Positions 1 to 6,331 of a stretch of DNA of 6,611 bases are shown here, one piece after another (position 1 is the first letter of the stretch; every line of letters begins with the position of its first letter). The stretch spans positions 1-6,611 of the forward strand of contig NBLG01000029.1 of the NCBI GenBank assembly GCA_002084435.1. Direction: 5' to 3'. Below the pieces are notes generated by a model. The model had not been told where the DNA came from. It made no database searches and saw only the letters and a program-made list of their open reading frames with translations. The translations under genes were made by a program, and so were the position numbers. The stretch comes from Tenericutes bacterium 4572_104. GTDB taxonomy: Bacteria; Bacillota_I; Bacilli_A; Izemoplasmatales; UBA5603.

Positions 1-2
1 TC

Positions 3-95
3 AAAAAGGGGTATGAAACAAAAATGGAAGAATTTCTTTTTGATGAGAATAACATGAATAGCAACATCTCTTTGAATATGAAAAAGATTTCGTAA
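3..95 (+). CDS. C-terminal end of an unidentified protein (5' end outside window)
   Basis: An open frame enters from the left edge and stops at TAA 93-95, giving about 30 residues that end in FDENNMNSNISLNMKKIS. I do not recognise the family and see no domain in so short a piece. Its last 17 or so residues are almost identical to the end of the frame that stops at 483-485, so the two share a duplicated 3' end (DNA copies at 38-111 and 428-501). It could be the true C-terminus of an intact upstream gene or part of a decayed one; only sequence to the left can tell. Being followed by repeats and broken frames favours a disturbed locus. Confidence 0.4.
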   Translation, partial: KKGYETKMEEFLFDENNMNSNISLNMKKIS

Positions 96-111
96 AATAA
101 AGGGAAATGGA
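38..111. repeat. Direct repeat copy A (74 bp, C-terminal tail)
   Basis: This segment matches 428-501 at 70 of 74 positions by eye; the differences are at 87, 96, 99 and 104. It covers the last codons of the left-edge frame, its stop, and about 16 bases beyond. The offset between copies is exactly 390 bp, a multiple of three, so both copies are read in the same frame. Similarity past 111 fades quickly. It looks like a duplication of a gene 3' end rather than an insertion-sequence terminus, since no inverted ends were seen. Confidence 0.85.
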
Positions 112-120
112 ATTGAATTA

Positions 121-216
121 AATGAAGTACATCTTCACTAGCCTAGGTAAATAGCAAAATAAAGCTCATTTTAGACCACTTCGCCGGCTCCGGCACAACC
201 GCACTTCGACTCCGCT
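121..216. repeat. Tandem repeat unit 1 of a perfect 96-bp duplication
   Basis: This 96-bp unit is repeated without a single difference, and with no spacer, at 217-312. It is locally GC-rich in an AT-rich setting and contains a small GC hairpin (GCCGG at 183-187 against CCGGC at 190-194). It ends in cacttcgactccgct, part of a repeat module I associate with intergenic regions of Bacteroidota and relatives. In the frame 147-218 it reads VNSKIKLILDHFAGSGTTA and then LRLR before a TAA created by the junction. Perfect identity means a very recent duplication or an assembly artefact. Confidence 0.9.
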
Positions 217-312
217 AATGAAGTACATCTTCACTAGCCTAGGTAAATAGCAAAATAAAGCTCATTTTAGACCACTTCGCCGGCTCCGGCACAACCGCAC
301 TTCGACTCCGCT
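217..312. repeat. Tandem repeat unit 2 of a perfect 96-bp duplication
   Basis: This copy is identical to 121-216. After it the sequence continues cagtgaccac, completing the cacttcgactccgctcagtgacc module that unit 1 lacks because it is cut by the junction. Copy 2 therefore probably keeps the original right-hand context and copy 1 arose by duplication. The unit length of 96 bp equals 32 codons, so reading frame is preserved across both copies. Confidence 0.9.
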
Positions 313-485
313 CAGTGACCACTATAATGAAGGAGCCAAAAGTAGCTTTAAATTTGAAGGGGCTAGAAATCATTAAAGCTACCAAGCTTTCCGAAACTGA
401 AATTGATAAATCAGTAGCCGTAAAAAGTTTTGATGAGAATAACATGAATAGCAACATCTCTTTGAATATGAAAAAGTTTTCGTAA
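243..485 (+). pseudogene. Decayed reading frame with a DNA-methyltransferase-like motif I
   Basis: The frame is open from just after TAG 240-242 to TAA 483-485 (80 codons). It begins VNSKIKLILDHFAGSGTTA, where D-x-F-A-G-S-G-T-T matches the SAM-binding motif I (usually LDFFAGSGTT) of N6-adenine or N4-cytosine DNA methyltransferases such as type III Mod subunits. After this it reads through the intergenic-type repeat (LRLRSVTTI) and then MKEPKVALNLKGLEIIKA and about 35 more residues ending FDENNMNSNISLNMKKFS. No target-recognition or DPPY-type motif is visible, and an ATG at 327 has no ribosome site. I infer a remnant or chimera of a methylase gene; the match could also be a chance reading of a GC-rich repeat. 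Confidence 0.4.
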
Positions 486-501
486 GATGAAGGCAAATGG
501 A
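428..501. repeat. Direct repeat copy B (74 bp, C-terminal tail)
   Basis: This is the second copy of the segment at 38-111, with four substitutions, carrying the end of the 243-485 frame and its stop codon. With copy A it brackets the 96-bp tandem pair, so the whole block 38-501 looks like an unequal duplication of one gene end with repeat DNA lodged inside it. Confidence 0.85.
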
Positions 502-689
502 GCTGGATAGAAATTATTTGTGGTTTGATTAACCATTATCAATTAAGAACACTGCTACGATGATTAAACCATGTATTTTAATGTTCAGAAAATAGATAAT
601 AATAAGTTGAAAAATAAGAATCGTAAGTCATAATCTAAAAAGTATATTAAAAAGTATGGACTGTGGGAAAATTGTTAAGCAACTTTATA
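502..689. other. AT-rich stretch without a gene
   Basis: All frames that I read by eye are broken by frequent stops. I see no RNA gene and no convincing promoter. It separates the repeat block from the terminator hairpin that follows. Confidence 0.5.
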
Positions 690-727
690 AAAACAAGCAG
701 GTCTCCTTTAAGAGACCTGCTTGTTTT
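690..727 (+). terminator. Strong intrinsic terminator, probably bidirectional
   Basis: A perfect 16-bp stem (690-705 paired with 712-727) encloses a 6-nt loop. The stem core is GCAGGTCTC/GAGACCTGC. The outer part is A-rich on the left (AAAACAA) and T-rich on the right (TTGTTTT), so the hairpin carries its own U-tract for rho-independent termination in both directions; on the minus strand the tail is TTTTTATAAAG. No intact gene ends directly before it on either strand. It may be left from a lost gene, or may insulate the BREX operon from transcription coming from the left. Confidence 0.85.
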
Positions 728-1131
728 GTTATAATTTTATAAATATTTATTGAATTTATCGTCATCGAATACAACCAAAATCTACTTTTCAAATCTCCTA
801 ATGTTAAAAGAGAATTTTTGCCTAGTAGAAAAATTACAAATTTTACAAAATACTTTTTATACAGAATAGATCAAGATAAAAGGACATTCAATTCAAAAGG
901 ACTAATGGTTATTTAATCGTATTTTTTTCTTGCAATTCTATTCATATTATAATATCATATATCTACTGTTCATTAAGCGGCTAAAAATGATCTAACTAGT
1001 ACTAGCAACCTCTTTTAACATTACAATTTTTGAAGCCAAAATTATTATGTTGGGCTTTATGACAAAACAGTTATTTTTCCATTGCAAAAAATTAAGATTA
1101 AAAATGTATTTCAGTCTTAAAAGTATTATAT
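728..1131. other. AT-rich intergenic stretch, no gene seen
   Basis: I found no convincing coding frame. The best small frame, ATG 1047 to TAA 1155 (36 codons), has no ribosome site and unremarkable composition. A TATAAT hexamer at 948-953 lacks a properly spaced -35 element. A 10-bp palindrome CTAGTACTAG lies at 996-1005 but is too short to interpret. The stretch may hold upstream regulatory DNA for the operon. Confidence 0.5.
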
Positions 1132-1160
1132 TTGACATGTGGATTTCTAAGGGATAAAAT
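1132..1160 (+). promoter_or_regulatory. Candidate sigma-70-type promoter of the BREX operon
   Basis: TTGACA at 1132-1137 is a perfect -35 hexamer. After exactly 17 bp comes TAAAAT at 1155-1160, one base from the -10 consensus. Transcription would begin near 1167 and give a leader of roughly 340 nt before brxA. A Bacteroidota-style -7 element (TAnnTTTG) also occurs at 1127-1134 as TATATTTG, but I see no matching TTG element at the usual distance. In AT-rich DNA chance matches are common, so this is the best candidate rather than a demonstrated promoter. Confidence 0.45.
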
Positions 1161-1183
1161 AGCAATTAATAAGCTTGAGAACT

Positions 1184-1201
1184 CGACCTTATATATGGTC
1201 G
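1184..1201. promoter_or_regulatory. 18-bp imperfect palindrome, possible operator
   Basis: CGACCTTATATATGGTCG has two-fold symmetry at all but one mirrored pair (bases 6 and 13 of the site), with 5-bp GC-containing arms CGACC/GGTCG around an AT core. It lies about 17-34 nt downstream of the start expected from the promoter at 1132-1160, a position where a bound repressor would block transcription. No regulator gene is present in the window, so the binding partner is unknown. Some BREX loci are controlled by a WYL-domain regulator (BrxR), but nothing here shows that link. Confidence 0.35.
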
Positions 1202-1333
1202 TATATTTATATCTTTTACAAAAGCACAGTAAATAATAACAGTGTCTAATCAAATGAAAACAGAATGAAACTTTAAAGATCGCCCAGAACTATAAGCTTA
1301 ATAACCTTTCTGATTAGGATAGCATAAAAAAAC
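1202..1333. other. Leader DNA, no gene seen
   Basis: An AT-rich stretch between the palindrome and the small broken frame before brxA. Two 7-bp arms, CTAATCA at 1246-1252 and TGATTAG at 1311-1317, could pair but are 58 nt apart and may be coincidence. No riboswitch or RNA gene is recognised. Confidence 0.4.
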
Positions 1334-1495
1334 ATGATGAAATTCTTGGCAAAGATAAACAACGGACAAATAGAATTATAATTTCGTGAGCTGAAAAAGA
1401 GATTGATGAGACTCGAATCTTCTCAAGGAAAGGATTTCAGTTATAAACTTGAACTGATACTTGAGATTATGTATTCTATTTTAAAGAAAACTTAA
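1334..1495 (+). pseudogene. Degenerate small reading frame directly before brxA
   Basis: In one frame, ATG 1334 reads MMKFLAKINNGQIEL and then a TAA at 1379-1381. The same frame then continues open as FRELKKRLMRLESSQGKDF and further residues to TAA 1493-1495, ending 13 nt before the brxA start. If the internal stop is ignored the product would be about 53 residues, lysine- and leucine-rich and probably helical. An internal ATG at 1406, with an AAGAG stretch upstream, could instead start a 29-residue peptide. I do not recognise the family. It may be a decayed first gene of the operon, a short translated leader, or chance. Confidence 0.25.
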
Positions 1496-1508
1496 AGGAC
1501 ATTATTTA

Positions 1509-2294
1509 GTGACTATCAAAAATAACAATTTAGACAAATATGGATTTAGTTTTAAAAAAGGGTCTGTTCATACTAAGCGAACTATGATGCTTAATGAACT
1601 TACAACACTATTTAACTATATAGATGATATTGATGCAAGTTATGAAATGTACAAAGAAGCAATAATAGATGAAAACTGTACTGGTAAACCTTCAGGATCT
1701 ACCAGAAAGTTTACAGCAAATTATTTAAGAGACTTATATATATTGGATACTAATAAAGTATTGTTTAGAGCCTTATGTTTTTTTTGGGAAAGAGCCCCAG
1801 AAGCCAGGCCAATACTTGCATTTCTTACTGCCTATGTTAGAGATCCTCTATTACAAAATATTACACCTTTTATCTTAAGACTTGAAGAGAATCAACCCCC
1901 CTCTAAGGTAGAACTGGAAGAATTTATAGAAAATTTATATCCTGACAGGTATAGTCCTGTAATGAAAGCATCACTAGGAAGAAACTTATTATCTACATGG
2001 ACTCAAGCTGGTTTTTTAGTTGGCAGGAGAAATAAAACAAGGGTAAAAAGTAATGTTACTGCAGGTGCCATATCTTATGCTCTTTTAATTAGTTATTTAG
2101 CAGGAAACCGTGGAGAAAACTTGCTTGAAAACAAATATGCAAATAATCTAGAGTGTTCTTTTGAGGATAAAATTGATTTAGCAAGTGAAGCATCAAGAAA
2201 AGGTTGGATAGTTTTAAAAAGAATTGGGAAAGTCATTGAAGTTCAATTTCCTAATCTATTAACTGATGAAGAAATGGAGTGGCTGCGTGAGTAA
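1509..2294 (+). CDS. brxA: BREX protein BrxA (DUF1819 family)
   Basis: BrxA is a small core component of BREX phage defence; studied family members bind DNA, but the exact role in the pathway is not settled. The GTG start is chosen because AAAGGA (1494-1499) sits 9 nt upstream and no upstream in-frame start fits. The 261-residue product has the features of the longer BrxA branch as I recall it: YGFSFKKGSVHTKR near residues 11-24, TGKPSGSTRK at 58-67 followed by LRDLYILD (73-80), FWERAPEARPILAFL (92-106), RDPLL (111-115) and STWTQAGFLVGRR (162-174). About 200 residues is usual for the branch first described in Bacillus and Escherichia, so this is a longer variant. There is no signal peptide or membrane segment. 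It overlaps brxB by 8 nt, implying coupled translation. Identification rests on remembered family resemblance and on the unmistakable neighbours. Confidence 0.85.
   Translation: MTIKNNNLDKYGFSFKKGSVHTKRTMMLNELTTLFNYIDDIDASYEMYKEAIIDENCTGKPSGSTRKFTANYLRDLYILDTNKVLFRALCFFWERAPEARPILAFLTAYVRDPLLQNITPFILRLEENQPPSKVELEEFIENLYPDRYSPVMKASLGRNLLSTWTQAGFLVGRRNKTRVKSNVTAGAISYALLISYLAGNRGENLLENKYANNLECSFEDKIDLASEASRKGWIVLKRIGKVIEVQFPNLLTDEEMEWLRE
2276..2279 (+). promoter_or_regulatory. Ribosome binding site deciding the brxB start
   Basis: GGAG lies 7 nt before GTG 2287 and inside the brxA coding sequence. The in-frame ATG at 2266 has no such site before it, so the GTG is the better start. Confidence 0.7.
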
Positions 2295-2838
2295 AATTGA
2301 TAAGCTAATAGTTTCATATAAAAAACATATATGTGTTCCCTGGAATGTAGATGCTGCTGCTGCTCAAAGAGTAATTTTTTGCATTTATGATGAAACGGAT
2401 GAATTACGATTTAGGGCAAAGATAGAAGAATTCGCAATCGAAACCAGAAATGCTAAGCACGACTGGTTTGTTTATGATTTAACAGATACTTTTGCTGCTT
2501 GGCTGGCATCACAAAAATATGCAAAAAGTTATTTCAAAAAGCCTAATCTTATAGATACTATTTTACCAAAATATCTAGATTACATTGAGAAAGAATTTGA
2601 TAATTTTCTAACTTCTATAGAAGTAAACAATAATGCGGTAATAGCATTAAAGGGGGTCGGTTCTCTGTTTGGCTTTATGAAAATTAAAGATTTAGTTGAT
2701 AGATTAGCTCCAAAAGTAGCTGGAAGATTATTAATATTCTTTCCCGGTAGTTATGAAAACAATAACTACAGACTTTTGGATGCTTATGATGGTTGGAATT
2801 ACCTGGCAATACCTATAACAGCAAATCAAGAAATATAA
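2287..2838 (+). CDS. brxB: BREX protein BrxB (DUF1788 family)
   Basis: BrxB is a conserved small core BREX protein of unknown biochemical role, needed alongside BrxC, PglX and PglZ in the systems studied. I start it at GTG 2287 rather than ATG 2266, because the GTG gives an N-terminus (MSKIDKLIVSYKKHICVPWN) that fits the family and has GGAG 7 nt upstream, while the ATG would add seven residues (MKKWSGC) read from the brxA tail. The product is then 183 residues. Family signs are the D-E-x-D-E-L-R-F segment (35-42) and the conserved C-terminal block FFPGSYENNNYRLL (151-164) leading into DAYDGWNYLAIPI (165-177). It has no membrane segment or known catalytic motif. The 8-nt overlap with brxA (shared GTGAGTAA) and 15-nt gap to brxC place it in one operon. 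Confidence 0.88.
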   Translation: MSKIDKLIVSYKKHICVPWNVDAAAAQRVIFCIYDETDELRFRAKIEEFAIETRNAKHDWFVYDLTDTFAAWLASQKYAKSYFKKPNLIDTILPKYLDYIEKEFDNFLTSIEVNNNAVIALKGVGSLFGFMKIKDLVDRLAPKVAGRLLIFFPGSYENNNYRLLDAYDGWNYLAIPITANQEI

Positions 2839-2843
2839 ATACA

Positions 2844-2856
2844 GAGGTAAAAATTG
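2844..2856 (+). promoter_or_regulatory. Ribosome binding site and TTG start of brxC
   Basis: GAGG at 2844-2847 stands 6 nt before TTG 2854-2856, which opens the conserved N-terminal sequence KNRQIYQTDP. No ATG or GTG lies suitably close, so TTG is the start; it may lower translation of this large protein. Confidence 0.75.
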
Positions 2857-5800
2857 AAAAACAGACAAATTTATCAAACAGACCCGGAAACAAGAAAACT
2901 TGTAAACCAGGGTGTTGCAAATGTAAATGATGATACAACAATAAAAGCAATGGAAGTTCTTAGGTATGAATTAGAGACTTTTGTTTGTGATGGTCAATAT
3001 GGAAAAGGGATGGAAGATATATTAGACACCTATTTAAAAAATATAAGCCAATCTCAACAACCTGCTGTTTGGATTAGTGGTTTTTATGGTTCAGGTAAAT
3101 CTCATTTAGTTAAAATGCTAAGAGCTTTATGGGTCAATACCAAATTTAGCGATGGTGCTACTTCCAGAGGCATTGCCAATTTACCTCAAAATATTCAAGA
3201 TCAATTCAAAGAACTCACAATACAAGGCAAAAAACATGGTGGAATACATGCAGCATCAGGAACTTTGGGTGCTGGTGCAAGTGGTAGTGTAAGGTTAGCT
3301 TTATTAAGAATTATTTTTAAATCGGTTGGCTTACCAGAACTATTCCATGCTGCAAAGTTTGTGATGTGGTTAAAAAAAGAAGATATTTATGATAAAATTA
3401 AATCACATATTGAAAATCAAGGTGACGATTTTGAAGAAGAACTTGATAATTTTTATGTTTCTGAACTACTTCATGAAACTTTAGTAACTGTGAAACCAAA
3501 GCTGTTTTCATCTGTTGAGACCTGTGCAGAAACCTTATTTAATATTTACCCTTTAGAAAAAGATATTACTAACGACCAAATGCTGAAAGCTATAAAAGAT
3601 GCCTTAAGTGAAAATGGTAAATTTCCCTTAACATTAATTGTACTTGATGAGGTACAGCAGTTTATAGGTGAAAATGGACAGAAATCTATTGAAGTACAGG
3701 AAGTTGTTGAAACATGCTGTAAAAATATTGGTGCAAAAATATTATTTATAGGTACAGGTCAAACTGCTGTTACCGGTACATCAAATCTGAAGAAGCTGGA
3801 AGGAAGGTTTACTGTAAGAATTGAACTTTCTGATGCTGATGTAGATACAGTTGTAAGAAAAGTTATTTTGGCTAAAAAACCAGAAGTATTAGATAGCATT
3901 GAGAATATAATGCAGAAAAATATTGGTGAAATTTCCAGACACCTTGGCAATACAAGTATTGCTCATCAGCAAAGAGATATTGGTTTTTTTACTCAAGACT
4001 ATCCAATTTTACCTGTAAGACGCAGATTCTGGGAAATTACATTGAGAGCTTTAGACCAGACAGGTACTGATAGTCAGCTTAGAAATCAGCTTAGTATGAT
4101 ACATAAGGTAATTCAGACTAATTTAGATAATGCAGTAGGGTCAGTAGTTCCTGCTGATTATCTCTATTTTGATTCAGCTGATAAGTTACTTCAAACTAGA
4201 ATATTACCAAGAAAAATACATGATAAAACACTAATCTGGTATAATGGCAGCAAGGATGAAAGAATTAAAGCCAGAGCAACTGGGCTGATTTTCCTTATAA
4301 ATAAACTTGCTGCAGTAAATAAAGAAATTGGCATCAAAGCTGATGTTGATACCATCGCTGATTTAATGATTACGGACTTAACAAAAGGAAGTAGTAAATT
4401 AAGAAGTGCACTACCAGCTCTCCTTGACTCTTGCGAACTTTTAATGAAAGTTGAAAATGAATATAGAATTCAAACCGAAGAAAGTACTGCCTGGAATGAT
4501 GAATTCAATAGTCAAAAAAACACCTTAGCTAATCAGCAACATAAACTGGAATCCGAAAGAAATGACAGAATAAAAAAATATTTTAATGAAAATGTAAAAA
4601 GAGTTTCTATTAATCACGGTGATTCCAAAATTTTAAGACAGCTATCCCTATCATTTAGCCATCAATTACCTTCAGATAGTGATAGAAACATTTATATATG
4701 GATTAGAGATGGCTGGAATATTAATGAAAACAGCATGCTTGTAGAAGCAAAACAAGCAGGTAATCAGGCACCAACTATTTATGTGCATATACCTAATAGA
4801 TCAGCAGATGACCTTAGACGTTCGTTAATTGAATATAAAGCAGCTTCTGCTACATTATTAACAAAAGGACACCCGAACTCTCCAGAAGGTAGAGAAGCCA
4901 GTTCTGCAATGGAGACTACTAAAAGAAATGCTGAAAATAAGATAAAAACACTGATTGAAGAGTGCTTATCTGGTGTAAAAGTATTTCAGGCAGGTGGTAA
5001 TGAAATATTTGGAAACGATATCCAGGAAAAAATTACAGAAGCTGGTCATAACTCATTAAAAAGATTGTATTCTCAATTTCAAACTGGTGATCATAAAAGC
5101 TGGGATAAAGTGTATGCAAATGCCAAAAAAGGAGCACCTGATGCTCTAAAAGCTGTTGGTTACTCTGGTGAAGTTAAAGATCATCCTGTCTGTAAAGCTG
5201 TTTTCAACTTTATTGCCGGGGGAAAAAAAGGAGCAGAAATCAGAGAGCATTTTACAAAGGCTCCTTATGGCTGGTCACAAGATGCAGTAGATGGCAGTTT
5301 ACAAGCACTATTTAGTGGAGGATTATTAAAAGCCAGTGATGATCGTGGAAAATTTGTTGATCCAAATTCACTGGAAAGAAAAAATATTGGAAAAACCATT
5401 TATAAAATGGAATCTGCCAATGTATCTGCTAAACAAAAAATTAAAATCGTACAGTTATTTCAGTTATTGAATATTAAATGTAGCACTGGAGAATTGGGTA
5501 ATAAAGCACCGAGTTTTCTACAAAAGATGGATGAGCTGGCTAATAAAGCTGGTGGAGAAGCTCCAAAGCCAAATCTTCCGGATACTAACTTTTTAAAAGA
5601 GATCAGACTTACTACCGGGAATGAACAATTACTTGCTTTATTTAACCAGAAAGAGATCATTGAAGATAAAATAGCAGAATGGAAAAAAAGAGCTGAGCAA
5701 ATTGAGAAGAGATTAACTGGCTGGAATGAACTGAAACAACTAGCAGGCTTTGTTGATGGAATTGAAGATGCAGAAGTTTATCTTAGCCAGATCTCAACTA

Positions 5801-6291
5801 TAGAACAAAAAAGGCAGTTACTGGAAGAACCTGATCTTATACAGCCATTAATAACCAATCTTACTCAGGTCTTAAGAGAAGAATTGAATAAGCTAAAAGC
5901 CGAATTTGAGAAAAATTGGGATACTGGAGAATCTAAACTAAAAAAAATTGATGAAAACTGGAAACAACTGGAACCAGAACAAAAACATAGTTTAAGAGTT
6001 AGAAATCAGTTGCTTGAAGCTAACAATCCAGCATTCAATGTTGAGACAACCAAAGATGTTTTAGATAGCTTATCCCGAAATAGTTTACCAAACTTAAGGA
6101 ATATTGTAGCAGCACTTTCTTCAAGATATAATGCAATAACTTTAGGTGCTGCCAAATTAATGGAGCCTAAAATTCAGGAAGTTGACTTACCTAGTAAAAC
6201 CTTAAAGAGTGAAGCTGATATAGTAGCCTGGTTAAAGGAAACAGAAGCACTATTAAAAGAAACCCTAAAAAAAGGTCCGGTGATGGTGTAA
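2854..6291 (+). CDS. brxC: BREX P-loop ATPase BrxC
   Basis: BrxC (PglY-like) is the large cytoplasmic ATPase of BREX, thought to work with PglX and PglZ in distinguishing and restricting unmodified phage DNA; its exact substrate is not established. The 1145-residue length is normal for the family (about 1,100-1,250). Visible parts, in order: N-terminal IYQTDPETRKLVNQGVANVN (about 6-25); Walker A GFYGSGKSH at 76-84 with K82; Walker B LTLIVLDE at 259-266 with D265 and E266; the following ILFIGTGQTAV strand (296-306), a sensor-like position; RRFWEITLRALDQTGTDSQLRNQL at 390-413, a conserved block of the family; a likely winged-helix segment around 776-832; and a charged, probably coiled-coil C-terminal part around 930-1075. 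All ATPase residues are intact and there is no frameshift, so the protein appears functional. It lies 15 nt after brxB and 36 nt before pglX. Confidence 0.95.
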   Translation: MKNRQIYQTDPETRKLVNQGVANVNDDTTIKAMEVLRYELETFVCDGQYGKGMEDILDTYLKNISQSQQPAVWISGFYGSGKSHLVKMLRALWVNTKFSDGATSRGIANLPQNIQDQFKELTIQGKKHGGIHAASGTLGAGASGSVRLALLRIIFKSVGLPELFHAAKFVMWLKKEDIYDKIKSHIENQGDDFEEELDNFYVSELLHETLVTVKPKLFSSVETCAETLFNIYPLEKDITNDQMLKAIKDALSENGKFPLTLIVLDEVQQFIGENGQKSIEVQEVVETCCKNIGAKILFIGTGQTAVTGTSNLKKLEGRFTVRIELSDADVDTVVRKVILAKKPEVLDSIENIMQKNIGEISRHLGNTSIAHQQRDIGFFTQDYPILPVRRRFWEITLRALDQTGTDSQLRNQLSMIHKVIQTNLDNAVGSVVPADYLYFDSADKLLQTRILPRKIHDKTLIWYNGSKDERIKARATGLIFLINKLAAVNKEIGIKADVDTIADLMITDLTKGSSKLRSALPALLDSCELLMKVENEYRIQTEESTAWNDEFNSQKNTLANQQHKLESERNDRIKKYFNENVKRVSINHGDSKILRQLSLSFSHQLPSDSDRNIYIWIRDGWNINENSMLVEAKQAGNQAPTIYVHIPNRSADDLRRSLIEYKAASATLLTKGHPNSPEGREASSAMETTKRNAENKIKTLIEECLSGVKVFQAGGNEIFGNDIQEKITEAGHNSLKRLYSQFQTGDHKSWDKVYANAKKGAPDALKAVGYSGEVKDHPVCKAVFNFIAGGKKGAEIREHFTKAPYGWSQDAVDGSLQALFSGGLLKASDDRGKFVDPNSLERKNIGKTIYKMESANVSAKQKIKIVQLFQLLNIKCSTGELGNKAPSFLQKMDELANKAGGEAPKPNLPDTNFLKEIRLTTGNEQLLALFNQKEIIEDKIAEWKKRAEQIEKRLTGWNELKQLAGFVDGIEDAEVYLSQISTIEQKRQLLEEPDLIQPLITNLTQVLREELNKLKAEFEKNWDTGESKLKKIDENWKQLEPEQKHSLRVRNQLLEANNPAFNVETTKDVLDSLSRNSLPNLRNIVAALSSRYNAITLGAAKLMEPKIQEVDLPSKTLKSEADIVAWLKETEALLKETLKKGPVMV

Positions 6292-6295
6292 CCTG

Positions 6296-6331
6296 ATGAC
6301 ATTAGATACAAAATGGAGCTCTATTAAATGA
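6296..6331 (+). other. Possible 11-codon leader peptide coupled to pglX
   Basis: ATG 6296 starts a frame of 11 codons (MTLDTKWSSIK) whose TGA at 6329-6331 overlaps the pglX start in an ATGA arrangement. A ribosome finishing this peptide would end exactly on the pglX start. It has only a weak GGTG upstream, and pglX has its own GGAG site within the frame, so the frame may be chance. Confidence 0.2.

Noticed and set aside
121..312. CRISPR array
   Set aside because: Only two contiguous 96-bp units exist, with no spacers between them.
239..496. Minus-strand open frame of 85 codons across the repeat block
   Set aside because: It is the antisense of the 96-bp repeat and the shared C-terminal tail. 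Its TERSRSAV stretch is typical of translated intergenic repeats, and no ribosome site or family resemblance supports it.
948..953. TATAAT as a promoter -10 element
   Set aside because: No -35-like hexamer lies at 16-18 bp; the nearest, TTGCAA at 930-935, is only 12 bp away.
1047..1157. 36-codon plus-strand frame
   Set aside because: No ribosome site, composition like random AT-rich DNA, and its end overlaps the candidate promoter.
2266..2286. ATG 2266 as the brxB start
   Set aside because: It has no ribosome site and adds residues read from the brxA tail; GTG 2287 has GGAG at 7 nt and gives the expected N-terminus.
3759..3950. Minus-strand open frame of 63 codons
   Set aside because: It lies wholly inside brxC, which is well supported by its ATPase motifs.
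5460..5660. Minus-strand open frame of 66 codons
   Set aside because: It lies wholly inside brxC and shows no independent support.
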